Position numbers and translations under genes: made by a program. Under the pieces are notes generated by a model. That model was not told the DNA's origin, searched no databases, and saw nothing but the letters and a program-made list of their open reading frames with translations. A DNA stretch of 64,000 nt from Lentinus brumalis (taxonomy: Eukaryota > Basidiomycota > Agaricomycetes > Polyporales > Polyporaceae). The first letter of the stretch is position 1; the number at the start of each line of letters is the position of its first letter. Below are positions 1 through 11,664 of the stretch, piece after piece. The DNA lies in NCBI GenBank assembly GCA_001792895.1, contig MARA01000049.1, positions 186,001 through 250,000 of the forward strand. Reading direction: 5' to 3'.

Positions 1-1
1 T

Positions 2-214
2 TGGATGACTTTCCATAAGGGTCTGCGGCTCTGCGGACGACCGTAGACTTCCAAACACCTCTGTTGGCCGAGATACCGAGGCCGATACGAACCCCGCTGA
101 TGGGACAGAGCTCCCGGGTTGTCCGTCCAGCGCTCAAGATACCCGGCGAAGATCAAGCTCCGCTAGGAATCTACGGCGACCGTAGACCCGCAGAGTCTTA
201 TGGAAAGTCATCCA
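2..214. repeat. Imperfect inverted repeat (foldback), cut by the window edge
   Basis: Bases 2-51 and 166-214 are imperfect reverse complements. Both arms contain the 14-base block GGATGACTTTCCAT or its complement, followed by matching CTGCGG and CCGTAGA segments. About 110 bases separate the arms. The right arm runs into a copy of the dispersed repeat at 214-263. The pattern is what a small non-autonomous DNA transposon would leave, but the left end lies outside the window, so termini and target duplication cannot be judged. Confidence 0.55.
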
Positions 215-263
215 TTTGCACGTCAATAGGTCCGTACGTCAATCGTCTGCCTAGGACAGACAA
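214..263 (+). repeat. Dispersed short repeat, copy 1
   Basis: This copy carries TTTGCACGTCAATAGG followed by GTCAATCGTCTGCCTAGG and ACAGACAA. Closely matching copies occur at 811-855 and 44931-44968. The copies share the core CGTCAATCGTNTGCCTAGG and end in GACAA. Confidence 0.6.
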
Positions 264-810
264 CCTTGCGCCGGCATTCAAGGTTGTCAAAACAGTCCAG
301 GAGTATCAGCAGCATCAAGGTACATTCACGACATCATAACTTGCCCGCCGTGGTGGCGAGTCTGGGTACAACGGATCGTGACTCCAAATGCAGAAGATCA
401 GGGCGCCGCGAGAGGTGTCAGGCACAACATCCTTGAAATTGGTGGTCGTGGAAGTCAAATCATCAATAGGCTTCAATAGGCCGCTGTCCCTGAATGTCCG
501 TAACGCATCGTGCATGGAATCTTCAGAGCAGTCTGGTTGGGCCCGCGAAGCGGCATAACGCAAAATGTGGGCCCATACCAGTGTATCAATAATACATGTG
601 ACATCGAGATCAGCGGATGTGGTTTGTTACTAGGTACGGTGTCTCAACTCGTCCGTGCTGGCGAGAGAGGGCAGGCGATGACGTCGCGAACAAACTGCCG
701 CAGTCACCAGTGAAAGGGAGTAAGTGTAACATCCTCTTACGATGCACCAAAGTAGAGAAGGAATACAACGTGGATATCATATCAAGAAGAACTGTTGTTG
801 GGCCGTCCTT

Positions 811-855
811 TCTGCACGTCGATAGGCCCGTCAATCGTATGCCTAGGGGAGACAA
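811..855 (+). repeat. Dispersed short repeat, copy 2
   Basis: This copy reads CTGCACGTCGATAGGCCCG, then TCAATCGTATGCCTAGGG and GAGACAA. It matches copies 1 and 3 over about 40 bases. The sequence outside the shared block is unrelated among the copies, as expected for a mobile-element end or a small dispersed repeat. Confidence 0.6.
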
Positions 856-1854
856 AGAAGAACTGAGAAGATACATGGCGAAACGCAAGCCCCAGTTTAC
901 CCTGCAGCCTCTTCCAAGTCCTTGCAGCCAATGAGATACACCGCGCCGATCCTGTCACGGCACCTCGACTGTACCCATTCCTCCTTTTTCACTGACAAGC
1001 GTAGTCCTGTACAGGACATGTGAACGTGCGGACGTACCCAGAACAATCCTCAGTCCGACACCCTTGCTCCTCCCATGCCTCATGTACGTCCGTGGCCCGT
1101 GGGCATTGCCTGCCGGTCACCGACACCGCTGGGAGACACGAGTGAGTCGACGCTGGATCTGGGGATACACATCCGGTCTTCGGGCTAGTAATTGGGCGAC
1201 GAAAACGTATGCAGATAATGCGCGTGCAACCCGAGAACAGATACGAAGAACAGAAAGTCATTTCGCCCGATGCAAGCTCATTGGCGTCCAGTAGGTTCGC
1301 TCGACCGATGTCGTAGAGTCCGATGATCATGGTGGTCCAGGTCAAGAGGATGTGCATGAGCGTCAAAACGTCTTGCTCCCCGACTCCAACTATAAGTACT
1401 GCCACTCGTTCCAACCGCTCCACACGCTGCCCAACTACTCTCTCAGTATAGTTGCTTTCCAGCAGCGCGTTTACGGTACGATTGAGTTGCAATTGACTTC
1501 CACTTGATGAAACTCACAAGTCACCCCGCAGTCACGGTCTCTTATCTCTCGCGGTTTGGGCATAAGTACGCCGCTCCGGTGGTCGTACAATGCCACTGAT
1601 CGGATGTCAAGACGTCAGCACGATAGCGCATGTGCGTACTACTACTTGCCAGCTCTGGGACATGGGTAATCTGCCATAGGTGAATGACATTCCAACGTGG
1701 ATCAGACTGCGGCGCACAGCCCTGGACTGAACAGACTTATAGAGTCCCCGCAAGCATCGGTTCGCCTGAGCCCTTCCTGAACGTGCATAGTCGGCACTAG
1801 GACATTCAAGCGCAGCCGCTGCACTCATCCCATCCGACGCATCCCGTGCGCTTC

Positions 1855-3250
1855 ATGGACGAGTCCCGGCTGCCCCTCGAACTCTGCGAACTCATCCTGG
1901 ACGCCTCCGGCTGCGAGTTCTACGTCCGGCTGCGCTACGACACCCTCCGCGCATGCGCTCTGACGTGCAAGGGCTGGCATCCCCGGAGCAGGTACAACCT
2001 CCTGCACCGGGTGAGCTTCCGGCGCCCCCAGCAGATCGCCCGCTTCCTCTCAACGATCACCGCCAATCCCGCCCTGGCCGACCTCGTCCATGAGCTCCAC
2101 GTCACTCCCGCGGACGCACACCGCCATGGATTCTTCCCGATCGCGAACCCGCAGCTGGTGACGAGGCTGCGTAACATGCGGCATCTTGCGCTCCGCCAGT
2201 TCAACTGGGACACGTTCCCGCCGATATACTTCGTCTTCGTCGGGAAGTTCAACTTGGTGTCCAGTCTGCAGATATCGAATATCATGTTCCACTCGCCCCG
2301 CGACCTTGTTCATCTCGTACGCTATCTGCCGAAGCTGAACGAGCTCTCCTGTGGTGTCCTGCAGTTTCAAGTCAGCTATACACCGGAGGATTGCGAGAAC
2401 CTGTGCGCGATACGAGAGAGTTCGGCTTGCAATGAACTCTATACATTGACGTTGTGGGTCAGTCGGCTTCGGTCTCATGCATGGGCGCACCTGTCGAATG
2501 TTGACCTCTCCTTCCACAGAACCTCACCGACTTCCCGCCCATAATCAGAGCCTTTGGCACCAATGTTGTCGACATGAGCCTCCAAGAGCTGGACACCTCG
2601 TGGCCTTGGGGTTCGTCCCTCTTCCCCTCATACTCCTTCGCGCGCACATCTGACACGCCCTTGATGCAGAGGATACCTGTGCCAGCGTCACACGCTATCG
2701 CTACCTCCGGTCTATATCGCTTTCTCTCACCGTCAACGGATCGCCTGATGCGCGATCCCCGACACCGACAGCTGCCATCAAGAAAAAACGAGAGCCGCTC
2801 GTCCTTCTGAAGGGGCACTTCACATCGCTCCTGCGCAGCATCCGCTCCGACTACATGCACACCATCTCCATACAACTCTCTCCCTCCATGGAACGCAGCG
2901 CGGGCGGCACCTGGCACATCACCTACCACGGCACTCGTGCGCTGGCGCTCGATCTGATCTGCGGGCAAGAGGTCCGTGATGCTCTGAACTCAGGCCCGCT
3001 CGTCAACCTCGCACTGCTGTACGTGCACGTTCAGGAGAACTCGCTCGCTCACGACGCGGAGTGGTGGTGCAAGACGCTCCGGGAACGCTTAGGACCCGTG
3101 CCGAGGGAGATCAGAGCCCATGTCGATTACTGTGAGCGCACATCTTGCAGTGGCGTACGTGGTGCGTAAGCTCATCGTCTGACTTGCCTTTCAGATGCCC
3201 CGGATATTCCGCGAGGGATATACAGCTACGAACAGCTGTGGGTTACATGA
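1855..3250 (+). CDS. F-box-like protein, four exons
   Basis: Probable substrate-recognition F-box protein of the expanded Agaricomycete type, which would pair with Skp1 in an SCF ubiquitin ligase. The ATG at 1855 opens with RLPLELCELILD, followed by LRACALTCKGWHPRSRYNL, the usual F-box core in this family. The remainder is leucine-rich without a clear repeat. My model uses exons 1855-2457, 2520-2709, 2772-3131 and 3195-3250. All junctions are GT-AG and in phase, giving about 402 residues. The C-terminus reads HVDYYAPDIPRGIYSYEQLW. An earlier in-frame GTG exists at 1846 but ATG is preferred. The assignment to the F-box family is strong; the substrate is unknown. The stop lies only a few tens of bases before a DUF6533 tail fragment. 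Confidence 0.8.
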
Positions 3251-3677
3251 TCCTGGCGCGCGTACCGGCCGAACGTTCACTAGAACTGTCTCGCGCTCCA
3301 TTATGAACCTTCGGGACGTGGCCGAGGGAAAGTCCGATGATGACCTCACAGAGCCGTCCTTCGTCCACCGATCGCGCGCAGGGCTCACATCCTCCGTGAA
3401 CTTAGCGGAATTCAACAACCTCACGGGCGTGAGCCTTGATCACGGTGTCGCGGAGAGGTCTAGCTCTGACTGGTTGTCAGACGTCTCGGAGGAGAGCGAG
3501 GTGGAGACCTTTGCAGTCGAACACCCACTTGTATCGGCGAGAGGTGGAATCCGCGAGTCCTTCGATGATCCCGTGGCGAATGCCGAACGTCCCGGCAGCC
3601 CTCTGTTAACGGACGACTTGGGAGTTGCAACACTCTGCACTGACATTCACCCCTATGTATGTTTCGTTCTGTCATGA
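3251..3677 (+). pseudogene. Orphan C-terminal tail of a DUF6533 protein
   Basis: In one open frame this reads SRSIMNLRDVAEGKSDDDL, then TEPSFVHRSRAGLTSSVNLA and a long acidic, serine-rich tail. It aligns closely with the last exon of the intact DUF6533 gene that ends at 6145, which reads SRFILNLRDVADGHSDDLTE, then PSFVRHSRAG. No transmembrane exons of that family precede it; the F-box gene ends at 3250 instead. I read it as a leftover last exon from a duplicated and mostly deleted neighbour. It could alternatively be an extra, differently spliced exon of the F-box gene, but the natural stop at 3248-3250 argues against that. Confidence 0.6.
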
Positions 3678-4397
3678 GCAATCAACTTTGGACTTGACTG
3701 ATCCGAAGCGCGGGTAGGGACCGTTCATTGCAATGCAGTGACCGCCGAGCAGTGGCGGGTAACGGGTATGTATGCTGCATTCTGCGTGGAGCGCAGATCC
3801 TACATAGACTGATGGGACGGAAGCGTCTGTCCGGTGATTAGCTTCGCCTTGAGACTTCTGATGGATACGCGCCTCGGGCGCAACGCGCGGAGGATCGGAC
3901 ACGGTGCTGAGACTGCCACAGTTCAACGAGTCTTTCCTCAACAGTTCCCTGCCCCCGACACCAAACCTGACGAAGGGCTCCCGCTTGGCTTAATCGTTCG
4001 TAGCGATGTTCTGAGGTTCAAGATTGCGTCACTCCGCCGTGCCTGTACACACGTCTCAAGTTGATTGATGTCCGACACAAAGTTTAGGCCTAGTACTATG
4101 GCTAGCTGCTCCCAAGTTGTCATTTTTGCAAATGCCATCTGCCCGTCCTTGAACTGAACCTCCGTGCACTGCGCGGGATTCGGATGATCACCTTGCGGTA
4201 AGCCCCATATGCTGCGCTTGGAAGAGTTCTCTAGATGAGCTAACCCCGGTTGGATCTCGCGTACAGGTTTCACATCAATGTCGGGCGGCAGTAGGGTATC
4301 GATTGCTATAAGTATCGCTTCCGTCTCGGGAACGTCGGCTCGAGTCCTAGTCACCATCACGGTACTCGACCAGTGCTGGCAGTGACCCACTGGCGCA
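3678..4397. other. Spacer with one unrecognised minus-strand frame
   Basis: No firm gene is seen. A 150-codon frame is open on the minus strand at 3938-4390. Its composition is plausible for protein, but it begins with GTG, has no recognised domain and reaches to within a few bases of the DUF6533 start at 4398. The rest of the spacer is unremarkable. Confidence 0.35.
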
Positions 4398-6145
4398 ATG
4401 TCCGATAGCAGTACATCGGATGCCTACACTCACGAAATCGCTGTTGTGTGCGTCCTCTCTTTCACCGTCACTCAGCTGATATCTGAGCCACCCTGACTCC
4501 ACTTGAACAGGACTAGGGAAACATATTGCGTTCTCTCAGCTTTCGGTGAGTTCAGTCGCCCTATCCACCCGTGACAATAGCTGCTCGCTGACCGACGTCC
4601 AGCTCTGCTGTCGTTCGAATGGTTGATCACTCTCGATCGAGAAACTCGGCTAGTCTGGGGACAGAAGGCGACCGTGGCGACGATTCTCTTCGTCCTCAAC
4701 CGGTACTGGCTCTTTCTCGAGTACATCACACAAGTCATCTCGATTTATCCACTGTCGGACCTCGTAAGCGAACTTTCGGCCTCGTAAACCTCTTCATGCA
4801 GCTAATCTCACGCTTCTGCAGGGGTATGTTCTGCCGCTTTCGCCTCGACATTCCTGCACAGTGGCTTACTCAACGCTGCTCCTGGCAGGTGCGATGCTGT
4901 AGGTTCTATGGTGATCATCGGCAACGCCGGTCCACCATATATTTGGGCTGGTGCGTTATAACAATCTGTGTTGATTCTTGAAGCCGTCGCTCACTGGTAT
5001 CTGTGCCAGTGTTCTCCACCTTGCGCGCATATGCCTTGAGCAAGCGCAAGTGGTGGGTGATTCCGCTCACCTTGATCTGGTTCATACCTCATCTCGTCAT
5101 GGAATCGGTACGTTCGTTATCTGTTCCAGTATTTAGTGTCAGATGTGGTCAACTGACTTCCGTAACCTGAACTTGAAAAGCTCTATTACTCGCACCTGAA
5201 ACCCGTCGAGGCCCCATCGCCGTTGAATTGCGTGCTATCATCTACCTTTCCGGAGACTGAATGGATACAGTGAGTCACCCTTGTGTTCAGTCTGCACCAC
5301 CCCTCAACTCACCTCCTACGGCAGTCGTAAGCTTACCAGTCAGCTTACGCCGCAGGGACATATTTGACCCCAGGATGCAGTGACCATAGCCAGTCGGACC
5401 TGTGCGATCGTGGGCGACCTCGTTGTGCTCGTCATCACATGGTATAGCACGTTCGGTATCAGGAAGTTGAAGACGGCAGCCGAGATGCCCATGCGCACAT
5501 CGCTGACTGATGCGCTGCTCAAGGACGGTACCCTCTACTTCGTGTGAGTCGACTGATCATCGGTCCCCGATTATCAGCGTGAACCAGGCATTGACTCCAT
5601 TGGATACTTAGTTGTCTACTCATTTTGAACCTTGTCAACATCCTTGTGAATGTGTATCCGGTAGGTCTCCACTGCAGCCTCATCTTGACATGCGTTCTAA
5701 TTAACGGCTTCCCCTTGTCGCAGCAAACAAGTTCTGTAACCGCATTCCAAGATCCGTGAGTTCAGTTCGGTACTGGACACGCGGTTGTGGTCATCGCATG
5801 CTCATCTCGTCTCTCAGGATCACAAGCATCCTCATCTCGCGTTTCATTCTCAATCTTCGAGACGTGGCTGATGGGCATTCCGACGACCTCACTGAACCGT
5901 CATTCGTCCGCCACTCGCGGGCAGGAACTACGTCCACCGTCAACTTCGCGGAGTTCATCGATCCGATGGGCGGGGACCTTGTGCACGGCACCACCTCAAC
6001 GAGATCCACCGCCCAGTGGTCAAATGACGCGGACGTCTCAGAGGAGAACGAGATGGAGAGCTTTACCGTGACGCGGACGTATACTGGGAGCGGACTGCTG
6101 CGCAAGTCCGTCGAAATTGCCGAAGCGAATGCCTCTTCTCTGTGA
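4398..6145 (+). CDS. DUF6533-domain multi-pass membrane protein
   Basis: A basidiomycete membrane protein of unknown role with a receptor-like multi-helix layout. The spliced N-terminus reads MSDSSTSDAYTHEIAVVTRE, then ALLSFEWLITLDREIRLVW and FVLNRYWLFLEYITQV, the DUF6533 signature. Later exons give FSTLRAYALSKRKWWVIPLT, a helix starting TIASRTCAIVGDLVVLVITW, and CLLILNLVNILVNVYP. The last exon carries the SRFILNLRDVADGHSDDLTE tail and an acidic cytoplasmic-looking end. The first exons are 4398-4447, 4511-4545 and from 4603; about nine exons in all with introns near 50-60 bases. Family members are numerous in polypores and often clustered, which fits the tail fragment just upstream. Exact internal junctions around 4750-4860 and 5280-5390 are approximate. 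Confidence 0.8.
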
Positions 6146-6349
6146 GCACTTCAGCAGTCCGAATCACTGGCACAAAATATACACAAGGGTCCCGGGCCTG
6201 GCGGCCTGCGATACAATACATGAATGTGCTATTACGAAGGGGTGGTGAGATGGTTAATTTGAATATTTACCGTGTACGATTGTACGATGGAATGTCCAGT
6301 AGATGATCATGTTAGCGAGGGTACTTGTATAAGCGATGAGCATACGTCC

Positions 6350-8474
6350 TTATATGTAGGCAGGGCGAACTGAGCCAGCGCGAAGCCCGAGCTTGGAGGG
6401 CAGAACGGAGGCCCATCGCGCATGACTACTGGAAGTCCTCTCGTATGCACGAGGGCGTAAATCTCGAGACAACGTGGCGGAGGAGAAGGATCGCCGCTGC
6501 TCCAGAAGTTGAGGCGCCAAAACACGTCCTTCGAGCCGGATGTCGGCCAAGTACGCAAGCCGGGAGTGATGCGGCCACCGACTGAAAGACAGTCGAACCT
6601 GTCTTTCTGAGTCCCCGAACGTCTTGCTTCGGGCAGGCCAGTCCTCGACGTGACACTGTGCGCATTCCGGATCGAGGGCGCCCGTAACCGGGTACACAGT
6701 CTCACACGCGCCTCCCTCGTGAAGCGTCTCGGTTTCGAAGACGAAAGAGTCTTCTGAAGCGGTCGGCGTAGATTTAGAAACGTTGGCCCAGAGTGTGTCG
6801 CGACACTGGTCGAACTCGATCTTTAACGCCTCCTGCGTATCCGGGTTGGTGAACATGACAGGCCCGCTCTTCGCACCGCGCGTCCACAACTTGCTCCAGG
6901 ATGCCGCGACCTCCTCGTCCCATCCAGTCTTCTCGACATAATGGCGGTTCGGTACGAAGCCCCGCTCGCGCAACTCCTGTACCAGCCATTGCGGAAAGTG
7001 CACGACCATGGTACCTCCAGGGTTCACCCGGGGCCTGCGAGGGAAGTATCGGTGCGCGATGTAGACATTCTTCCAAGAGATCGTGAGCTTCTTGTCGCCA
7101 ATATAGAGGGCTCCATCGTCGCTGCGTATGCGCAGCAGGCGGTAGGGCTGGTAGTAGAGCCATGGCATGCGTGCGTTCTCTGACTGCGATATCGCGATGT
7201 GAAATTGGGGCAGGTCCGTGCTTGCGTGTCCAGGACTAGGCAGCAGGAGAAGCCCGATATAGCTCCCGTCAGACGTATCCTTGCAGGCTAGTACAGCAAT
7301 GGAAAGCTCCGAACCGTCTGGGAGCTCGACCACGAGTAGACGCATGCGGACGCCATGGCTGGTCACAGCGAACTCCGGAACTTTCAGGGCTAGCGCTGAG
7401 TTGACGGATGCGCTCGTTGCAGCGGCGGCGGCGGCCTTGACCGCTCTCTGATGCAGACTGTGAATCGAGAACAACCAATGGTGAAATGGGAGCACATACA
7501 GTGGAATGGACCCTCTTCCCAGGTGCGCGCTGGAAGACGGATATAGCCGTCCTGACGGCGGTCCTCATCGAGATCGGTACGATGTTTCCTGACTGTGCGA
7601 AGGCAGCAGGAGACGGAGCCAGGAGGTAGCTATCCGCATTGTCGATGTCAGGTTCCCAGGCCATTGAGTCGAAGAGCCGGTGGTCGCTCATAGAAGCGAC
7701 AGGTCCCCATGCGAACAGGCTTTGGTCAGAGGACTGCTTCATGATCTCCTCCTGCAGTCTTCGGAACGCCTGTCTCCCCTCCCCGTATATTGTTGGCATG
7801 TGAACGTCGAAGATGCCCATCAAGGAGTACGCCTCGTCCTCGACACGCGTCGTCTCGCGGCGTGAGGCCCACGACATGCGCCGCGCGATGCTCACATCCG
7901 CCAGCTCGCGGTCAAAGGTCAAGATGTCTGCATCTACGCCTGTGATCTCCTCGAGTAGAGCCGACCACGATGCCTTCGTTCCAAAAGCTGTCCAGTCCTG
8001 CGCGAGGAAGATGACGCATCGGGGGGCGATGAGCTCCTGCAGCGTCCACCCGCGGGTGAACCACCGGCTCTTTCGGAACTCACGCGCAACGCCGTCTCGG
8101 TCAACGTTCTGGCAGCTCGGCACGTCGTGGAGGTACGCATAGCAGACTGCCGCCCCGGCGTACCACTTGTACATCGAGTTGATGGCCTCGGAGAGTTCCG
8201 CGCTGCTCATCTTGTCGATGCAGCAGGTGTCGATCCACACCCACTTGTAACCGTGGGCCTCGGCCAGCGCGCAGCAGCGCCTGATCTTCTCAGAGACGCG
8301 TGAGCGCGGAGGGTCCCCGAGAGTCGTGCTGGATCTGTCGAGGGCCTGTAATTCCTGGAAGGATTGCTCGTTGTCTTGCCAGACATGTGACAGGATAGCG
8401 TATCCGCCGGGGACATTCTGCGGGGCCTGAAAGTAGCTCAGCTCTGCACTGTCAGTGCTGAGAAGCCACATCAC
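6350..8474 (-). CDS. HET-domain protein
   Basis: Heterokaryon-incompatibility (HET) domain protein, a fungal family linked to non-self recognition and cell death after hyphal fusion. The N-terminal part has the diagnostic motifs in order: YAILSHVW, KWVWIDTCCIDK, SEAINSMYKWYAGAAVCYAY, FRKSRWFTRGWTLQELIAPR and the VEDEAYSLMGIFDVHMPTIY segment with YGEGRQAFRRLQEEI. Exons 8474-7500 and 7447-6350 join in phase and give about 690 residues. The C-terminal half (from about residue 326) has no domain I recognise, as is usual for the effector halves of these proteins. An in-phase alternative acceptor makes the single intron position slightly uncertain. Confidence 0.85.
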
Positions 8475-9514
8475 GACGGCTAGTGAACCTCATCATCAGA
8501 TAGTCCGCCGGCATCAACTAGTACGGTGAGTACTCACTTTCTGGATGATTAGGGAACGGTGTACGGTATGGGTGCGAGTTGTGTCCTAGAGGCAGCGTGT
8601 ACATATATGGTCCGGACAGGTGAGTCAGAAGCTTGCACAGCTTGACCACAATCCAGTAGGAACTTTGCAAATGATGACCGACCTGTGAACACAAACCCGA
8701 GGGCCGAGGATTATAAATGGTCTTCCGGAATTTGGTAGATGGCAAGGACAGATGTTTGATACCATAGACAGCTGTAGACTCCGTCGGCGCAATCCGCCAA
8801 CTTGCGTTTGTGTCATTGTCACTCGCTACCTTGAAGACTCGTGAGCTGGCCGAACATAAAGACGCGAAGAGAAGAACTCACTGACCTCTCACGAAGAAAA
8901 TGGTGGGATCCTTGCGCTGCCTTCTCTTCCCGATTGGTCCCGTATACGTCTCGAGGAGGATATGAGACAAAGTTCTGTCAGACTGCCGGCAAATACTTAC
9001 CCCTCCATTCGCTATGATGCACTAACGCCTGCTCGACGCGCGCAAAATAGGGTGTGCGGCGGTCTATTCTCTACTGGACCGCATGCTCGGGCAGGGGGCC
9101 GAGCGCACGTCATCGCGTGTCCAGAACCTCAGGCGAGCGAAAGACAAGCAGTTGTTTCTCCCGCTACGACTGAACCATGCGGTAATATTCATGCTTCGAA
9201 AGCAAGTCATGGAACTCCTGGAGCCTAAGATTGCACCCTGAGTCCCACAGCGTTTCGATACCATATCGCGACAACTCGGTAGGGCATGTGGAATGCAAGT
9301 ACGAGGATGCCGAGCGTGTTGACACGAAGAGCATTTGCAGAGCCTGTTCAACACAGGGCGTCAGGCAGGTGCAGCAAGGACGCCGCAGAACAGATACGCA
9401 CTGTTGTACAACAAGAGATGGTATGATAGTATACACGTGTCCGCTGGCAACCGAACGCAGTCAGTCTTGTGCAATCACGGCAACAACGGAGAGAGACGTA
9501 CAGAAACCCAGTGT
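8475..9514. other. Intergenic region
   Basis: This is the upstream region of the HET gene and the downstream region of the membrane-protein gene that ends at 9515. I found no frame with protein-like composition, no tRNA and no clear repeat. Confidence 0.5.
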
Positions 9515-11319
9515 CTAAGACCGATAATCAGTAGAATCTTGCAACCGCCACCTCTGCAGCGGTCCCCACCACCACACCGACGATGGCCGGTGACTCCCAT
9601 CGTCCAGCGTGCGCGTAGGCGGTCGGGTGATCCTCCGCCTCGCGAGTGTCTCTCCGCCGGCTGGAACGGGCTCTGCAGCACCAGTCCACGGCTTCTGCAG
9701 GTGGCCCTCGTCCGCATCGGAGCCGAGCTCATCCATCTCATACTCCGCCTGCCTCGTAGCCGCCTCTTCCTCCCTCTGGCGCCGCTGTTCTCTCCGGATG
9801 CCGAAGCTACCCAGCCCCCACCCAAACACCGTCTGCCCGCCGTCTTGCGCCTCGGGCCCGTACGCCTGGTTGATGCGCTCGACGCGCTCTACAGCCTGCT
9901 CGCGCGCAGCCGCGAGGTGCGCGTGCCGCAGGCCGAGGTACCACCCGTACAGATAGCGGCCGGCGCGGTGTTGATTCAGAAAGCGCGAGACCACGCCCCC
10001 ACCCGCCGTCGTGGCCGAGCGCGAGCTTGCATCCGTCTGGTGAGACACTACCCGGTGGACCGGTTCCTCATCAGCATTAAACCTCGCATCTCCATTCCCG
10101 CCATGCCGCCTCTCGCGCTCGCTGCCACTGTCGGAAGATTCGCTGCCGTCGGGGGTACGGTGCGGGGTTCCTCCAGGCTGACGCCCCGTGCAGAAGGCCC
10201 CGGTCATGCCCTTCCAGAACGTCTGCGCGCGCTCCTTGCGGACCTTGCGCTTCGCCAGCCTGAGCCGCCGCTTCTCCTGTCGCTTCTCCTCGCGCCGGAG
10301 GAGTTCCTCGACCTCGCCGACACCCATGCCCGCGCCGACCCACCACCACCAGCCGAGGAAGCTCTGCCAGAGCACGACGGACCACATCAGGCCCGGCATC
10401 CATGGGTACTGGTCGCGGCCGGGGATGTAGAGGAAAGTGAGCGCGGTAGAGATGAGTGCGAGTGTGAGCGCCCCAGCGCCGAACGCCGCGGTGCCGCCGT
10501 CTGTCCGCCAAGCGTCGCGGCGATTGATGAGGCAGCCCCAAAGGAAGAGAGAGCCGGTGAAAAGGAGGGAGAGCGTCGCGTTGCAGACGTTCTGGACGGC
10601 GGAGGCTACCTTCGCGAGATTGGCGTCGTCATAGATGCGGAGGATGTGCATAGTCGAGGATACGATTGCAAGAGGGCCAAGGAGGGAGAAGATGAGGCGG
10701 CGCTCCAGGCCGGAAGGGAACAGCAGGGTGAGAAATTGGATGTGCGTTATCTGCGACGCCGTCAGAGTGCATGCGCTGGGATGGCGACATACATACCTGG
10801 ATGAGTCCAGACGTCGTCGCGTTCATGAGGAGCCAAGCAGCCAATTCTCCCATCTCCCATCCCGTGTTGTCCAACAACGGTGGTATGTCGACCGCGATAT
10901 AATCGAGCATGTATGGCCATTTCATGCTCTGGTCCACGGTGCTTGATAACACCACATGAAGCGTTGCCACGCACGAAATGAGGAGAGTCGTTGCCGCGGA
11001 CACTTGAAGGACATAGTTGACCGGCGCAAGCGGCCAGTGGTACTGTCCAGTGAAGATGAGGTGGATGATGAGCACCGTTGTGAGGGTCAGGACGATCCCG
11101 AGGAGCAGCAGTTGCACGGGTAGAGATCGCGCGAAGTTCGGCCTGTGAACCAGGACGGGGTCGTATGGGAAACTGCTGGAGAGTATGACGCTTCATTCGC
11201 GTCGAAATGTGCAGCGTAGGGTATTATACGCACCCATCATCCGTAGAATTGTCGCCGTCCTGGGCGAACACTTGAAAGAGCAGACTAAACAGAACGACGA
11301 GAGCAGTACGTAGATTCAT
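9515..11319 (-). CDS. Multi-pass membrane protein with signal peptide, unknown family
   Basis: Three exons (11319-11234, 11172-10797, 10750-9515) join in phase with canonical splice sites and give about 565 residues. The start MNLRTALVVLFSLLFQVFAQ is a clear signal peptide or first anchor. Hydrophobic segments follow, including LLLGIVLTLTTVLIIHLIF, FLTLLFPSGLERRLIFSLLG and ATLSLLFTGSLFLWGCLI, and the tryptophan run LGWWWWVG. After these comes a basic, charged segment (EELLRREEKRQEKRRLRLAK). The last 200 residues are polar and low-complexity and look cytoplasmic. I do not recognise the family. It is transcribed away from the MFS transporter across a 345-base gap. Confidence 0.75.
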
Positions 11320-11664
11320 TCCGCGTCGCCTTCCCACGTCCGAGCCCCGACTATAGCAGCAGAGAAGAGATCAAGCAGTCATCAAGAACTTCGTGAATGT
11401 CGTCGAGAGCGTATCTTCCGTCGCGTGAGGTACGAGGGGGTGGTGGTGGTGACGGTCGAGAGCAAGGTGCTGGATGGGCGGCAGCTGTGGGCAGCATCCT
11501 CTCCTCCTGACTTCCACTCCCATCGTCTTCTCAATACGCAGACTCCTACTGGGCCCCTTATTCGTCTTCTGATCTATAACCACACATCCGGGACAGGGGA
11601 ACACTTTGCGCGACTTATCCTGGGTTGCCATTGATTCGGACAAGGCCCGTATGAACCGCGGCGT
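11320..11664. promoter_or_regulatory. Shared divergent upstream region
   Basis: These 345 bases separate two divergently transcribed genes, the membrane protein (minus) and the sugar transporter (plus), so both promoters must lie here. It holds GT-rich tracts such as GGTGGTGGTGGTGACGGTCG near 11440. No TATA box or known binding site could be assigned with confidence. Confidence 0.4.

Larger units (their letters stand above)
1..1854. other. Gene-poor leader with repeats
   Basis: I see no convincing gene in this stretch. Minus-strand frames at about 315-563 and 989-1492 look mildly protein-like (the second includes one hydrophobic stretch), but neither has a clear ATG, splice structure or recognisable domain. 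The stretch holds a foldback repeat at its left edge and two copies of a short dispersed repeat, listed separately. The last few hundred bases are the upstream region of the F-box gene that starts at 1855. Confidence 0.5.

Noticed and set aside
989..1492. Minus-strand frame with a hydrophobic segment
   Set aside because: No ATG in frame, no splice partner and no recognisable family.
3938..4390. Minus-strand frame of 150 codons next to the DUF6533 start
   Set aside because: It starts with GTG, has no domain and would leave almost no promoter space for the DUF6533 gene. It was kept only as a note in the spacer entry.
9335..10804. Long plus-strand open frame of 489 codons
   Set aside because: It is the complement of the GC-rich exon of the membrane protein at 9515-11319, whose minus-strand frame has splice sites, a signal peptide and membrane helices. 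The plus frame is arginine/proline-rich shadow.
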